DNA of 64,000 nucleotides from Odontesthes bonariensis (taxonomy: Eukaryota; Chordata; Actinopteri; Atheriniformes; Atherinopsidae). The DNA is taken from positions 23,004,449 through 23,068,448 of the forward strand of contig NC_134521.1 of assembly GCF_027942865.1 (NCBI RefSeq), in the 5' to 3' direction. A model generated the notes under the pieces. It was not told the origin of the DNA. It saw nothing but the letters and a program-made list of their open reading frames with translations, and made no database searches. Both the position numbers and the translations under genes were made by a program. Below, piece after piece: positions 37,981-51,200 of the stretch; position 1 is the first letter of the stretch, and each line of letters starts with the position of its first letter.

Positions 37981-40575
37981 CTGAAAGGAAAACGCATCAG
38001 GGTGAAACCCAAGCTAGCCGCTACCGGGCAGGCGTCAGTAAAGACTCCCGCAGATTCTGGACACTTAACAGTACATTATAAGGGAGCGTAGTCTGTTCCT
38101 CATCACCAGCATTTATGGTGTTAGCTTTACGCTTGCTGGTATGTGATCTCGTTGGCTAAATTTACTGAGGTGGAAACTAAACTTACTGACTTGATAAACA
38201 TTTCTTATTCTTGATTTGCAGCATAATCACCATCAGCTGGAATAGAGTGTGGATCTTGAATCTGATTATACATTCTTTTAAATGATCCACACCAAGATTT
38301 TAAAACATGTTCTGATCCTACTGGATGATTTTCAACAGGCTCCTCATCGAGATCCTTTGGAAAAGTCGTCATTAGAAATTTGTACCTTGGCAGATGCCCG
38401 CTGGTTGGGGTCCTCTCTGGACTGGAGAGCCCCCACACCAAGGTTGGGTAACTGGGTCTGAAAGACGGACATGCGCCCCCCGGTGGGTGACAACAACTTG
38501 AAGGCTGCCTGCAGAGCTGAACCCAGAGCAGATTGGGTCTCCATTGTCTTCTGAAATAAATTTGGCAGGCTCTTCAGCAGATCCTGCACTAGCTGGAAAG
38601 GAAAAAAAAAGAAAAAAGGATAAATAAACAAATATCCGGCATGAGTTTAAATCTTATGAAGCCCTGTCTTACTTCTTCAATCTACCAGTGAGAACCCAAG
38701 CTGGTGTGTTTATAAAAGACATGAAATCTTAAAATAACTGTTATAACCAATGTTACGTCCTACTAAATGAAAAAAGGGGAACGGTTTAGGCTTGTTAAAT
38801 GCTCATATTGCATTAATCGAGTTACAATTCTTACCTCTTTGCATTCGTTGAGGTTAACTAGAAGGCTGTCTGGTGTTGGTAAAAAAATATCTGTGGAAGA
38901 CAAAATATCCCAACTTAAAAACAAAAAACACCCAGCTCTGATATTTAGATCCATTTTAAGAACAACAATCAGAAATGTTTGAGAAGGATAATATTTCTGC
39001 AGTGAGTTTGCAGACAGATGTAATGATGAGCGTAGCCTTTGCTGTCAGCTGTGTCTCACCTTCAATGTCAGATACGATAAGCATCTGCGGCTGGGAGAGT
39101 CCCTCCTGGAGGTTGTAGAAGTGGATGGTGCTGTCAAAAGTTATGAAGCCTATCTTTGTCCGCGAGTCTCCAGGAAGCCTTGGGAACACACACACGTACG
39201 TAGATGAAAGCGTTAGATTTATCTGACAGGGATGACCTTCTTAGGTTGATAGTTTTATCCTGTTTCCATGTATAAATATATTTTTATTCCAATATAGAAT
39301 GGAAAACCACTTAATACCATCACATAATCTGAACTAACTCAAAAGAGAATGATGTACATACGCATTGATGTTGTCCAGCAGTGACTGACAGAACACATTC
39401 AGGTACCCAGTCTCTACTGCGTTGTGAGATACGTCCAAAACAAAGAGATAAACAGCCGGCTGCGGTGGCCTCAACTGCACAAAATCCGAGCAAATACGTG
39501 AGAAGTTATTTCAAGCAAAATAAATAAAACGACAAAATTACTATCACATACAAAGACATACATACATGGAATTTATTACACGCCTATCCTCGTTCATTAA
39601 CAACATGTAGCATCACTTTCACAATAGTATCTAGGCACGTGCAAAGTCCTTTTATATGCAACACAAGAGACGTGTGTGAACCTTTAAACTACCTGCCTCC
39701 GACTGGTTCTGAGCAAACTTTATTATGCATGTGCCCGGACCTGAAACTGCCCTGGAGCGAGCCAGGGGCTGAGATACAGCACTTCAGGGCTTTGCTTTCC
39801 TGCATAGCGCCACACCGTTTTGCAATACAGTACCATGTCATACAACAACGACAACAAGTTAACAACACACTGCTTCCATAACAAATAAAAAACATGTATA
39901 AAAGAAAAACACTTGTTTAAAATAAAGGAAAAGATATATATATATATATATATATATATCTGAACCTTGGCAGAAGCAGCAAAGAGAACAAAGACAACGC
40001 TGTTGGAGGAAGTGAGGCAGAAAAGAAAGATAATCAAGAAATTTACTTTGTTTGTTTTGTCTTTTTGTTTCTTTAATCACATATCATATTATACATCCTT
40101 ACTAGTCCTGTAGCATTACATTACACAGTTTTTGTCATTTTTGGGGGCCTCTGATGTCTTTGTCAACCTCTATAACATGATTACAAATTCATATGTATGG
40201 CTACGCATGTGCAGGGCTCAAACTGAGATTTGTTTTTGCAACATAAGTATTACATCCCACAACTGTAGGGGGAACCATAGAGCTAAAAAAATGCCAGATT
40301 CTTCTGTGATGCTTTAAAAGGTACAAGATTAATAAAGCTGCTAAAACTCACCATGTACTCTGAAGGAGCAATGAACTCAATAGTGGCATTCTGGACCTCT
40401 GGTCTTTTGTGTGGTTCTCCATATGATCTGCTGACTGGATTGTACATGAACTCTTCTGGAACTACACAGACAGACACAAGATCCAGAGAGGTTTCTTATT
40501 ACGCTTTTTTTCTTTTCTTGTCATAATACAAAATTTAGTAGATTTGTCTTTTTTCTTCATATAAGCCAGGCATTA

Positions 40576-40627
<52 letters not shown>

Positions 40628-43600
40628 ATGAAGACATCTACAGGATAGGTAAATATTCACACTCTATAAACAACACTTTGTGGCTAAGCTGCATTAGTCT
40701 AAAACACAGTTAAGTGCCTCTAACATTCTAACAGACATTAGCTCTTCCAGGTCCTCCTTTCTCACTTATCCCTCTTGCCTCTTACCATCATTGACTCGAT
40801 AACATAGGTTGCACTTCCACCTCCTCTGGTCCAGGAAAGAGACAAAGGGGTTGATGTAAGTTCTGCAGGACCGACACCTGACAATGGTACTAGATGTCAC
40901 CACAGGAAGTTGCTGCAATGATGAAAGAAGAGAACAGAAACAACCTCTGTCAGAAAAAAAAAGCTGTCCTAGTTTGCATCTCATTAGCCGCTTTCGGACT
41001 GTAGGAACCTTTGGCAGTTCTAATAACCTTTTAATCCGCGGGGCCGTTTTCTCCCGTGTTCGGACATACAGGAACTCGGGGCTTTCTCCCTCAGTTCCTA
41101 TAACCATTTTAGCTCCTTCTCCGAGGTCGGGTCTTTTCATGGTTCTATAGAACACATCTGACGGAGGTGTGTGGTGGTCGGTAGCTACGCCCCATGTCAT
41201 GCTATCACGGCTGAAATGTTTCCTCATACCACACAGACAGAACCTGCGGGTGTTTAATAAGTTAAACTTACACGTTGTCTCCTTTGTCTGCAGCGCTCTG
41301 CTCTCCTTTCTTCCTTCATGAAATGAAAAAGTATCGTCTCCTGACTCTCTCTGTGAGCTCTTCCAGCCTCCATGTTAGACGCCTGATGTGATCGTCCATG
41401 ATTAATATCACCATCATGCAGACCATGAACACGGTGGCCTCCCTGCTCTCCATATTAGCTTCTTTGTGGTGTTTTTTCTTCTCTCCTTACTTTTACCGGG
41501 TTTTGTTTTGTTGTTGAATGTGGTGCTAAACGGCTAACGTAACACGTCACTGACGCACACGGCTGCGCGCGCCGCATCAGTCCCGACCTGGTCCCGACTC
41601 ATGTGTGATTGCAGACTGAAACAGTTCCGCTGGGGAAGGACAGTTATCGGAACGAAATTCGAGTAGGACCGTTCTGATAACTGCGTTCTTAGAACGGCTC
41701 TGTCCGAAAGCGGCTATTGTAGCTGGCATTTGAATAAAGAAGTTCTCATTGTTGTCCAGTTGTGTAAAGTCTTTGCTGTTTGTGTCCTCAATTAATGTAG
41801 GAATGTAAACCAAATGACTGTGACAGATTTTTTCAGGTACCAGGTAAATGAGTCTGGAGTGACTCATTCTAAAAGCATTATTTGCTGTCAATAGTAAAGG
41901 TATTCAATGCATTTTTATGTTTTCTAATTATTTTATATAAAGATTTGATTCACTAAGCTCCCACTAATGACTTACTCTTAGTGCAAACCAGAGGTGTCAA
42001 GTAACGAAGTACAAATACTTTGTTACTTTACTTAAGTCAAATTTTTGGGCATCTATACTTGACTGGAGTAATTATTTTTCAGCCGACTTTTTACTTCTAC
42101 GCCTTACATTTTCAAAACAGCCTTGGTACTCATATTTAATTTCGGTGTGAATCGAGTGAATTTGATTGCGATTGGATGAGAAGTATAAGCATATTCCATT
42201 CTGACACACTATTCTGGTCTATACGCGATCCATCACCCCTGCACGTTACAAATCCCGTCACACGCAAGCAAGCTTTGAAGCAGTGGTTCTATGGAATTGT
42301 AGTTCAGGGTCCGAAGCACGTATCGAAGCTTCGGTGTTGCACTCCGCTGGCATCACTACTGCTTCGTCCCCGCCAGGCTAACCTGCTCTATTTCGGATAT
42401 GTCCCAACCAAGCACCAGACAGGAAGCTGGTAGCTCGGAAGACAAGCCAACTCTTGTACATCCCTGTACATCCCTTTGAAATGGCTGGATCCAAATAAAA
42501 ACAACTCCTTTCGAATGTGCTGCAAGCTCTGCATACCCAAGTACCACGAGCTAATGGCTTTCCTTTCGAAAAAACTATGTTTGTTTTTTCGTGTTGTGCC
42601 CTATAGGCCCCTTTGGTGCGGGGCCTATAACATTTGATGGCTTTTTTTTTCTCCTTTATATTACTTTTACTTTTATACTTTAAGCAGTTTTGAAGCCAGC
42701 ACTTTTATACTTCTACTTGAGTAAAAAGCTTGAGTTGCTACTTCAACTTCTACAGAAGTCTTTTTAAACTCTAGTATCTGCTCTTACTTGGGTACTGAAT
42801 GCGAATACTTTTGACACAAAAAGAAACAGAAGAATTTTGTCCTACTGGTGAAAAGCAATGGGAAAAAAACTGTTAACTGAGGTCAACTAGCCGAGAAGTA
42901 GTAAGACGTTTAGTTTCAAAAACCCTTTTCACTTTGAAATAATCACACAATCATTTAAACAAGAATACTACAATTCACCATAGCGACCGTAGCCATGATA
43001 AAGAACACAGCCTCCATTTAATAGAAGGGACAACTCTCACTGTGCAACAATGCACACAACAGACAACAGCACAACTGAATAAAAAAAAATAAAAGGCCGG
43101 TTGCATTTTATTCTGTCATCCACTCAGAATAAATGCTAAATACTAAAACACTTCAAACTCTTAAACTATGTTTAGTCAAGTGTTTTCAGCAGCAAAATTA
43201 TTCTCATATTGTAATATTCACAGTATCACCAATATAATAAAACTTTAGTAACAATGTTACATCAACTCAACTGTATATGATGCATCATGTTGAATATTTG
43301 AATAACAAAAATAGCAAAATGCCTCATCAAAACATCAAAATCCCAGTTGGTCATTGGCTTGTTGTCTGACATTTACTTAATGAGCTCTGCTGTGCATCCG
43401 AGAACTGATTGTGTAAATGGCAACAGTGGAGAGCACAGAAAGACAGACACAAGGCGAGAGAACCTGTCAATGAACCGGTGAGGCTAACAGAGTCGCTTAC
43501 TGCATTAACTAACTCAATTAAAGTGCGCTGAAATGATCCGTCTTCATAGCAGCTAAACATAGCTTTCCCCGACTTCAAGGTTAACAAAATGGGTCGTGAC

Positions 43601-46600
43601 TTAAGCCTGATTTATGGTTCTCTACGGAGAGCCCTCTACGGAGAGCCCTCTACGGAGAGCCCTCTACGGAGAGCCCTCTACGGAGAGCCCTCTACGGAGA
43701 GCCCTCTACGGAGAGCCCTCTAATGCGTGCGTCGGCCAAAATTCCTATCTATCTATCTGCCGAGGCGACGGAGACTCGCAGTGACCACAAGGGTTGTGAT
43801 TGGTCGGCTAACAACATCATTTCCGGACTCACTTTTCCGGTTTAGCTCCTTCCTCTCAGAACAATGACACCGCCATTTTTGACAGAGTTTACTGTGTGCC
43901 AGTCAACATTTGGTCAAAATTATTTGCATTTCAATTTCAACAAGCTCCAACTCCAACAAAAGTCTTACTCTCTCGGTCGCCATCATTCACTGTGAGGAGT
44001 GGAACGGAGCCGGAAGGTGAACAATCAATCAACGACTTTCACGATAGACGTCGCGAGATTGGGTCGTTTAACGTAGCGACGCCTACTGATCGGGAGGTGA
44101 ATTGCCTTATGTATCCGACATCCCGACGGAGAACTTCGAAAGGTTTAGTGACCACAGAGTCGTATTGACGGATAGCTACGGAGAAGCATACCGAGGCCTT
44201 AAACGTGCTGCTTAATCAGTTTTGAGGAATAACAGCACATTTCCTCTGATCCCCTAAAGCGGCTGTAACAGGGATAGTTTATCTTCTTAATTTATGTGCC
44301 AAAACTAGTGGGGAGGAAGATTAAGAATGTACAGTGCCAGAAAACAAAGTAAACCCAAATCCATATTTCAAAAAATATTATAAATATGAACCTCAATAGC
44401 TACCGAGAGGTCTTTGAAAGGGTGTAGCAGCAGGCCCAACGGCATCTTCGCTTTATTCAGCAGAGACTGGGTCTGAGGGATGCTGGTCAGTGTACAACGG
44501 AAAACCCTGAAGAAACAAAAACGGTTAAAGATTCAGTGTAAACTATCTGTGCACAGATGGAAACCTAACTACAGCTAACGTTGTCAATTTCTGTGTAGAA
44601 ATTGTATAAATAATTCCTTTATAATCTAAAAACATCAATCACACCGACATCAGTTTTAAATAATAACTGCATAGTCCAAATAAACACATGCTGTACTGGT
44701 TTATCACAGCTTACTCTGGGTTGCAGTTGATTTTCTGCAGGTCCTGTGGGAGGCAGGGTGTGGGGGCAGGAACTGGGGTTGGTGGCAGCAGATTCCTCTC
44801 CTGCAACAGGTTGACTGCCCTCAGAGACTCCGGGGTGCTGGACTGGAGACTCATGGCTGCCAACGATGGGCTCAGCTGGGCTGGCCCTGGGCCACCGGGC
44901 AGCTAGATGAGTCAGAACAGAAAGCTATAATGGTTCGAAATTTACTAAAACTGATAACTATTACTTAATAAAGAATGGATGACTACTCCTGCACGACTGA
45001 CTAGTCTAAACAGTGAAGCGGGGGAAAAAAAAAGAAAAAAAAGTGAACATTAACTATAAAAATAAAACAAACAAACCATACGTCAGGTTTCTATGCAGCC
45101 GGTACACCCAGGGGGGTGTTGCATGTGTGAACTTGCACATAATAAAAGAGCTAATAGTGTATACAAACTGTTCTAACACTACAAAGCCAGTGCAACGCCC
45201 TGACTTTCCTCTCACCTGCTGGTATGGCTGAGGTGCTTGTGTGTAAGGCTGCGTGGCAGCTTGCATGGCAGGGTGCATGGGGGGTGTTGTGTGGGGAGCT
45301 GAGGTGTTCTGGTATCCAGGTGGTAGGGAAGGGTAATGGCCCAAGTGGCGACCAGGTGGTCCGGGCTGAGTCAGGCCAGCTGCAAGTGAAAAGGGATAAT
45401 AGGTTAATAGGATAATAGGTGAAAAGGGTCAATGCATATGAGAAATCAAGCACACAATGGAAAAGTGAGGAATGAAACTGTGAGGCAATTCGAAAAGACC
45501 GAAACCAAGACTGCAATTCCTTACTTTTCCCAGCAGAACTGTGCCAAAGGCACTGCCCTGGGCCGAAGGCACTCTGGTTCTAAAATTACTAAAATCTGAG
45601 TTGTGAATGGTGTATTTTGTTTAGAAAATGTTGATGAATATTTACAGCAGGTCTGTGGCACAGAAAATAACTGTTAAAAAAGCTAATTATGTAATCAAGG
45701 CTCATCTTTTAAACGTAAAGCCTGTAGCTGGTTACAGCCGGCAGAACTGGTCGTCACTTTCAAGGTTTCTTGAATGTCTCCAGAACAATCTCTGCAGCAG
45801 GTGTTCATTTTTAAGTATTACAACGGTAATGATGACTGGATTTATAGATGAAGATTGTAAATAAAAACAAAACACACACAAAAAAACCTATGAGGCAGAC
45901 CACCTGTCGGCTGCTTTGAAAACACACAGCCCACGTGGTTGGCATGAAAAACAGACTATACGTGGCAGAAAAAACCCTCACCCATTTTGTTGTCAACGTG
46001 ATTATAGCTGTTTGATGCTTGCGGGCCATTGCCAGCTACAGCTCCTGTATGGAAACAAAGATCATTTTAGAGACACTTTGCTATTTGTGACAAAGCACAC
46101 AACACAAAGGATAGGCTAGATGGACACAACAGGAGTACTGAAATATGGCGATGGAAATGATGATGCCAATTACAGAAATTATGGAAATTTATGGAATTTT
46201 AAGGAAACTTTTGTACTTAGATAAGTTACATGAAATGTGATGGAGCTAGAAGGCAAAGAGTGGTAAAAACTCCCAAAAGAAAATGCAGTGCTATAAAAAA
46301 AAAAAAAAAAGTCAAACAAACAAAAAAAAAAAAAAACACCAAATATCACAGTCAAAAGTACAGTTTAAAGTACATCATCTTTAAACTTTACTAATATTGT
46401 AATTGTATGTATGCATTTTTTTTTTATTATAAAAGTAACAAATCAGAACGCAGTAAGTGCTGATTCTGTAGAATTTTAAGACTGCTATCCATATGTGTGG
46501 GATTTAAAAATGATGAGTGCATTCAAGGAAACGATGAAAAACAACCAAAGAATCGGCACCACAGCACTGACACAACATCTAACAGGTACCAGACAGCGAA

Positions 46601-48164
46601 TCATTTTGTCACACCTGGACATTCAATATCATCCTCCTCGCAGTCGGGCTCAGTGGGAGAAAGCGTGTTGTTGACAACCCCCCCACACTGAGCTAGCATG
46701 TATAAGAAGAAGGGAAGGGAGGGAAACACCGGTGGGGGGTCAGAACAAAAATGCTTGGTTTACAGATTGACATACATGTGCAAAAAGACATAATCACAAC
46801 CCTAAGCCAGCACAGGAAGAGTTGTACATACATCACATAATGAATACCTATTCTGTTGGACAACCTTTCTTTTAAACATATCGCTGTCTGACCATCTGCA
46901 TCTGGAATACCAGTTCTCCTAAATGGAACCCTGACTCGTAGGACTCCAATAGATTAACATTGCCTTTAGTGATATAAATGTGATAATTCAAAGACTCAAT
47001 GTGTACTTGTTTTTATGGTACAAGAGACAATCCTTTCACTCATAGGCCACCATTTTTCTTTAGGTTGTAATCCATTATGGGCAGTAGTGATATAAAATGT
47101 CTGGGAACTGGAACAGTGTTGGTCCCTGGATAAATATGGCTACCATTCGGCCTTTTGAATGTGAACCTGACCAGGGCAAAAAAGCGAAAAGAAAGCTGGA
47201 GGCCTCAGTAGAAATGTACATCAAGATAAAGAAGATCAAACAAGTGATAAGGCAAGAGTGGATCAAACTCTGTGACGTCTGTGCAACAGCTGCCTTTCAA
47301 TGCGAGTAAAGGAGGTCAGATTTCTGGCATCAGTTCTTCTATGTTAAAATATTAAAGATATCACAACAGTAAGATGTGTGTCTAATGCCTTTGGCATTGG
47401 CATCCATAATTAAAATATTGTTAAGATATTGAAGCTAGCTAAAGCGAGGTGGTCAATTTGCCTGAGGATAGGTGCATGCTGGTTAGTTCAGGGACTCGTG
47501 GTAGTGCTGGGCGGTATGACCAAAAATACATATCACGGTATTTTTTCACGGTATCACGGTTTCACGGTATATCACGGTATTTTTTTTTCATGCATAATTA
47601 GGTGTTCACAGCATTTTCTACAGATTGAGAACAGAATTAAAAATTAAAATCTTCGTTAATAACTGGTCACACAGAACTTTATTGTATTAATATTCACATC
47701 TTCATTGTAAACAAATTAATAACATAGCTAATTACACTGGTCGGACTGTTCAGCTGTTTCAGACTGATATCTCCGGTTCAGGCTGGTCCTCATCCTCAAC
47801 ACGTCTCTTTTTCAATCGTGGAAAATATTTTTCTGGATTGAAGCAGCAAACATTCCGTGTAAGAGTTTAAAAAAACTACTTTATTTGATTCACAGCTGCT
47901 AGTGTTTAGACCTCGACAACCCAACTACATTTTTTTTTTTTTTTTAAACGGCAAACTTGCGACTAGTTAACTTTATAAAGAAGGCGTAATTGCTTGTTTG
48001 CTATGGGTCGGGTCGGGACAACATTGTATTAAAAATATAAAATACTTTTATAGGACTTTTTAATGGGAGCTAATCTAACGCGGCGCTGAAGCTAGCAAGC
48101 TTCCAGGCTTCCCAGGCATGATCTCGCTGATGGAGACACACGCGGTGTGCACGGAGGGGAGGGG

Positions 48165-48200
<36 letters not shown>

Positions 48201-51200
48201 GCTGACAGAGAGACGGAGGGAGCACGGAAAGGAAATGCAGCTTAACGAATACCAGTATTTTTTAAATAGCGTTAAAAATAGACAGTAAACATGCGTGTTT
48301 AGAAGCAACACTGAAAAGGGTCCCGTCTCAAACAATGTCGCGCGACGCAGCGTTCCCCCCGTTGTGTAATCAAATACACCGGTATGGCGGTATATTAAAA
48401 ATTCATATCATAACGAAATTATAAACCGGTATTCGGTGTGAACCGGTATACCGCCCAGCACTAACTCGTGGCACTGTTAACACAAGGCCAAATTCTTTAT
48501 TTGTCACGCAACTGTGGTTAAAGGATAAGACCGTTTTTTTGACATTGGGCCCTTGATTTCACATTATAACATGATGTTCTACTCACCCCTGCTTGTTGTT
48601 GAACATTTGGAGCTGTTCCGAAGATATTCGCGAGGCGTCTGGCTGCTCTCTTAAGATATTCGGCCATGAAACGGTTTCCTATGGGCAAGCTTATACAGGC
48701 ACAAACTATGCTGTTTATAATTTATTAATTACTCTACACTAGCACTGATAACGTGGAGGTGCGTCGCTTACTTAAAAAAATCCGGGTTACTGTAATTTTG
48801 ATTTTTTTTGTCGTAAAGTGGGTGTTACTGACGTCCTCGTCGTGCTACTGCCACAGACAGCCCACAGACCTGCTGCCTATTTATTCATTCGGCTAAAATT
48901 CAAAATTAGTAACCCGGATTTTTTTAAGTAAGCGACGCACCTCCACGTTATCAGTGCTAGTGTACAGTAATTAATAAATTATAAACAGCATAGTTTGTGC
49001 CTGTATAAGCTTGCCCATAGGAAACCGTTTCATGGCCGAATATCTCAAGAGAGCAGCCAGACGCCTCACGAAAATCTTCGGAACAGCTCCAAATGACCAA
49101 CAACAAGCAGGGGTGAGTAGAACATCATGTTATAATGTGAAATCAAGGGCCCAATGTAAAAAAAACGGTCTTATCCTTTAAATTTTCTTGTGCTTGAACT
49201 TTAAATGCTATAGTTTTCTAGGTTTGAATGGCTGAGGATAGTGTTTAACAATGACCAACCATATCTGAGGGCTCTGTGAGAAACAGTTAAACTCAGTCAG
49301 CATTTGGGGAAAGGAGTGTGGTCAGCCCATGTTGGAATTACTGTATACCACAAATAGTGAAGTCACAGTAATAGCATTGTTGAAGTACAAGACAAAAAAG
49401 CCTCTATTTGAGTTGAACCTTCAGAGAAGAGGAGCTCATTTGTCTTATCAAGGGCACTCAGAAAGAAAAAGGAACAATATTATATCACAATGTTTATTTA
49501 TTGTCTCTTATTAAAAACAAACAACACCCGTGATCACTCTCCCGTTAGCACTAGTTCACAAAGTTGTCAAATGAATCTGGGAAGACAGGGTGAGAACATG
49601 GCTGCAGGTGTCTATGAAGCCGTCTTTGTTCTTTCTGTAATCTAGGAAAGTCGTCCCTTTTTGCCCATTAAAACCACAACCAAAGGAAGCACCATGTGAT
49701 ACTGAATCGATATATTTACTGCTGGCCATTCTTTTTTACATCATCATCAAACCACAATATAGTGTGCACGGAAAGCAATGACAGGCACTGCTGGTCAAAA
49801 TATTCAGAAGAGCTTCTGGTTGATCTGCTATCATCCACAGGGCAGCTTGGTTTTTTTCAGACTGTTAGAGCTTCACCACCATCACATTATTAGTTTAATC
49901 ACAATGAACATTTAGTGTCCAGCTGGTCAGTTCCCACAAACTGACTTTTCCTTCTTTGTTCTGATCATTCCTGTTTGCCATGTAATAGCCTACAGCTCGG
50001 GATCAACAGACATGGCGAGAACAAGCTTATATTTAGTTTCCTGGTTCCCGGGTTACGATTTCTGCCCATATGACTGGTTGTCTGAAAAAAGGGTCACCAT
50101 GATAACATCGGCACCTCTCTGAAAAGTTCACAGATTTGTGCCTAAAGCGGGTGCACAAAAAAGGTGGAGCGCTATCAAAATAATACATAAACTCTTTTAA
50201 CCCATTGACGACGGATGTTGCTTAGCGCAACATTGCCCCTCGCGCCGGTTGTTGCGTAGCGCAACATTGTTCATTTATCATTATTTTCAAGACGCATATA
50301 GCATGTAATGCACAATAATTGGTTCAAATACACATGAGGTGGGTGTTTTCGATTAGCCTGTTCTGCAATAGTGCGTTTGTAGCTAATTTGACAGCTCGGC
50401 TACAATGGCTGCGGTTAACGAGACATACTGTGACAGCGATGGAAGTGATGTGGAGTTGGCGCGGCCACACACCATCCAACTTGAAGTGGAGCCCCGTGTC
50501 AAAGCAGGAGATGAAATCTTTCATCGGTCTCTGCCTAACTTTTGGAATAATCAAACTACCAACTCGCCGGGGTTACTGGAGGCAGAGCAAGTGGCTGTAT
50601 CAGACAAATGTCGCCCGAGTGATGGCACGAGATCGTTTCGACATGATGTAATTATTTATTCTTGCGCTGCATTCTGACGACTTCTCATTCTTATTTGAGT
50701 GGCGTTGCCCTTGTGTCAAAAAAAAAAAGAGAGCCCGGTGCGAATTACTGCAGTATGACAACTATGATGTTTTAGAAGTCGTGTCACTGAAGTATACAGT
50801 ATAACTGCACAATGCAAGATATATTGCAGGGTTTTTTATCATTCATTATTATTGCTGATATTATGATTATGATTTAGTTATAGTATAGTAACAGTATAGT
50901 AATAGTAGTATAATAAATAGCAGCGTTGGGTATTATCCTGAATCATAAAGCAAAACTACATGAACCAAATGTCCAACATTGATAAAAAAAAAAAAAAGTA
51001 ATACAATCCAGCCAGCGAAATTTGTTTTAATTTTTCTTAGGTGTTTTCAATGAATTGTTTTTAGTTCCAAAAACCCTCAGGCATTGGGGACCTTTTCTAA
51101 AAACTTGCTTAGGCATTGAGCAGCCTTTTTGCAGGTGCTTTAGGCGCCAATGGGTTAAAGGGACTGATTTCTTGGTCTTCAAGGAAAAACTGGTTCCATT

